Source of the DNA: Tamarix chinensis
Taxonomy: Eukaryota > Streptophyta > Magnoliopsida > Caryophyllales > Tamaricaceae
Assembly: GCA_030549775.1 (NCBI GenBank)
Contig: CM060175.1
Coordinates: forward strand, 95,657,470 to 95,721,469
DNA: 64,000 nt
Direction: 5' to 3'
Positions 62,082 to 64,000 of this stretch are shown here, piece by piece. The position numbers were made by a program, and so were the translations under genes. Each line of letters starts with the position of its first letter. The first letter of the stretch is position 1. A model generated the notes under the pieces. The model was not told where the DNA came from, made no database searches, and saw only the letters and a list, made by a program, of their open reading frames with translations.

Positions 62082-62789
62082 TTATTTTTCAATTTGATTT
62101 CTAATATGGTCAATTTTATCCTTAATCAGTTTAGTTTCTAACTGGTTTTGGATTCGTGACAAATTGACATTTTGCTTTAAGAAATCTAAATCATTCTGTT
62201 TTCCTTTGATTAGAAGATTAATTTGATCCTCGTAAATCAAGTTTGCTTTTAACAAGTTCAGGTTTCGAGTCCCAGGGATTTCAAGAAAGGATAAATTATT
62301 CTTTTTTCCCTTTGTTTTGAATGAAATTCCTGACAAACCTACCTTGTATGGAGTTATCAAATTAATGAAGGGAGTACCTAAGATAACTGTTTGACTAATA
62401 TCGGGAGTTATCAAATAGGTTGTTTTGATTTGTAAATTATTACAAATTAAATCCGCTTCACATTTATATTTGATTTTAAGTCTGGAGCTGTTTGCTGCAG
62501 ATAATTTCTCATTTGATTTTGAGAGATATTTCCTAGGAATTATTCCTTCTTTTATACAGTTTAAGTCAGCACCGGTATCAAATAGTGCGATTGTGTTAAT
62601 TTGAAAACCATCATCTAACCTAAGGGTTATACTGATGATGTATTTGCGGGAGGTTATTTCTTTTAAAATATGAAGAAATTCTCCTGAAATTAATTCATTT
62701 AAGTCTTCACCAATGTTTTGATCATCTTCAGATTTTTCGCGTTCACTGGATTCCGGAGATGAGTTGGAGACTTATTTTGACAGCAGAAT
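62082..62789 (-). pseudogene. Pararetrovirus aspartic protease part of ORF1
   Basis: This stretch has the retropepsin active site LFDTGAD (DTG at 62571-62579), and then TVILGTPFI, which fits the hydrophobic Ile-Leu-Gly flap/C-terminal motif of retropepsins. In-frame TAA stops lie at 62772-62774 (linker to the coat protein) and at 62082-62084. Between them about 230 codons are open without an early Met, as expected of an internal polyprotein domain. The family role is to cut the polyprotein into capsid and enzymes. Confidence 0.8.
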
Positions 62790-64000
62790 TTATAGAGTCT
62801 GACTATCAGATTCTTGTTTTGACTTTAACTCTTTTAATTCTTTTTTGACTTCTTTAATCTCTTGTTGGAGTTCAGAAGTGGTTGGAGTTAAAATTTTTGA
62901 TTTCTTTTGTTTGTTAAGAATCTTTGTCAAATCATATGCATTTGTTGGTTTTGAAGGAATGTTTTGAATTAATGGTTTGGGTGGTTCATCTTTCTCGATT
63001 GACTCCATTAATTTTTCCAAGTATTCTGCTTGTTTTAATGGGCCTGGGATTAAATGAACTATGTCTAAAACCATTTTTTGTTGTTTCATCAAAACATTCA
63101 TTTGATTTTCTACAAGCTCTTCTTCTGGATCAGAAGAACTGCTAGAAGAGGAAGATGACTTTGTTTGGAGTTCATCTAACTCTGGGTGTCCGTTATCATC
63201 CTCAGAAGATACTAGGAGGCTTTGAATCTTTTCCCTAGTTTCATCGTCTAAGTCTAATTCACAAATTTGTTTGCTTGTTTTGCAGAATCTTTTTGTGTGT
63301 CCCATCTTACCACATTTGTGACATCTATAGTTTCTATATCTTTTTCCCCAATCTGGGCTTCTAGAAACTGTTTTCTTTTCCCCTTTTTGGATGTTTGATA
63401 ATAGGGAATCTGTTGCTGTGGTTGTGGAGCAGGCAAATATTTCTTCTTTGATTTTTTTGTGGTAACTAGGTTTACAATTTCCCGAACATTGTTTGTTTGT
63501 TACTCCTACAATGTCGAATTGTTTACAGAAAGATCCTAGTTCCTGTTTGGTCTGATTTAATTCCTTTGTGAGTTGTTTTTGGAATTTTAAATCTTGACAA
63601 ATTTTTAAAGCTTCCTTTTGTGTGAAACTTATTAATTCGCCATAGGTGAATTTGTTGTAAGGAATTTGATTGTTATGAGTTTCTTTGATTCTGTTCCTTA
63701 CTTTCCCTCCTAACACGGGTGGTAGACCATCTAAAAAATTTTCTTTCCAGAAAGGCTGGTTTGAATCTTCCCTAAGCATAACTCTAGTTAGGAAAGTATT
63801 TTTGTACCACTGGAAGTCGTTAAGTCTTTTACACCTAAGATTTGACAATAATTCTCCATTTTTGTCCTTAAGGTGTGAAGGGTCTCCTACAAAGTGTAAG
63901 GATATGGCCAGAATAAGGGATGCTACAACATCGGATATGGGTTCTCCATTATCTAAGATGATTTCGTCATTTTCATCTACCTTAATGGCTTCCAAAATGT
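62790..64000 (-). pseudogene. Pararetrovirus coat-protein part of ORF1, open to the window edge
   Basis: The frame is open from the right edge to TAA at 62790-62792, about 400 codons. It contains a capsid-like helical region (KNTFLTRVM, QPFWKENFLDGLP), a basic stretch, and a CCHC zinc knuckle (C-x2-C-x4-H-x4-C) at 63282-63323 with all four ligands present. A Ser-rich acidic segment (S10 then DPEEE) and a Lys/Glu-rich coiled-coil-like tail follow. The knuckle is the nucleic-acid-binding mark of caulimovirid coat proteins. The Met near 63995 is internal; the true start and the movement protein are outside the window. Confidence 0.85.

Larger units (their letters stand above)
58562..64000 (-). 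mobile_element. Endogenous caulimovirid (pararetrovirus), florendovirus-like, partial
   Basis: Reading leftward from the window edge it holds coat protein, protease, reverse transcriptase/RNase H, a second ORF, then a non-coding promoter-like region. The absence of integrase and LTRs, the single polyprotein and the RT type are those of Caulimoviridae. The ORF1/ORF2 plan fits the florendovirus group as I know it; the exact genus is an inference. The movement-protein end lies beyond the window. Six in-frame stops in the two ORFs make it non-functional as it stands. It integrated into LTR D, so it is younger than that LTR. Confidence 0.85.

Overview
The window is nuclear DNA of a flowering plant, probably a eudicot. 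It is AT-rich, with GT-AG introns, a plant-type prolyl 4-hydroxylase, a UGT92A-type glycosyltransferase, plant LTR retrotransposons and an endogenous plant pararetrovirus. I see two intact host genes. Nearly everything else is mobile DNA or its remains.

Layout. 1-11.8 kb: decayed LTR-retrotransposon DNA. A tRNA-iMet-primed Ty1/Copia element (about 3.65-11.03 kb) has many stop codons, no recognisable 5' LTR, and a 3.2 kb insertion flanked by CCTAT. 11.8-16.3 kb: intergenic DNA with one repeat-like segment. 16.35-28.29 kb: a 12-exon prolyl 4-hydroxylase gene coding for 287 aa. Its introns hold a Tat/Athila-like LTR-element remnant (target duplication TACTT), a hAT-type MITE (8 bp duplication CTTTGGAG) and about 0.9 kb of AAT-type repeat. 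28.77-30.39 kb: a convergent two-exon UGT92A-type gene coding for 509 aa.

31.96-58.54 kb: a nested pile of very long solo LTRs (about 4-4.7 kb each where complete) that start TGTAAyACCCC and end GGGGTGTTACA, as in Del/Tekay chromoviruses. I found no gag-pol with any of them. The copies are called F2, A, B, C, E and D here, with a further remnant H around C. E sits inside C in the opposite orientation with a GATGA duplication. A sits inside F2. They share subterminal tandem arrays, pyrimidine-rich tracts and minisatellites.

58.56-64.0 kb (minus strand): an endogenous caulimovirid, most like the florendovirus group, cut by the window edge. ORF1 (coat protein with zinc knuckle, aspartic protease, reverse transcriptase, RNase H) keeps one frame and is broken only by five stop codons. 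It overlaps ORF2, a Trp-rich protein of unknown function with one internal stop. A promoter-like region with TATA box, palindrome and AATAAA follows. The left virus junction is a (TA)n tract lying inside LTR D. The homologous LTR B lacks that tract and serves as an empty site.

The two host genes show no obvious joint function. P4H acts on secretory-pathway proteins; UGT92A acts on small molecules in the cytosol. The main interest is the order of the mobile-element insertions and the state of the viral insert.
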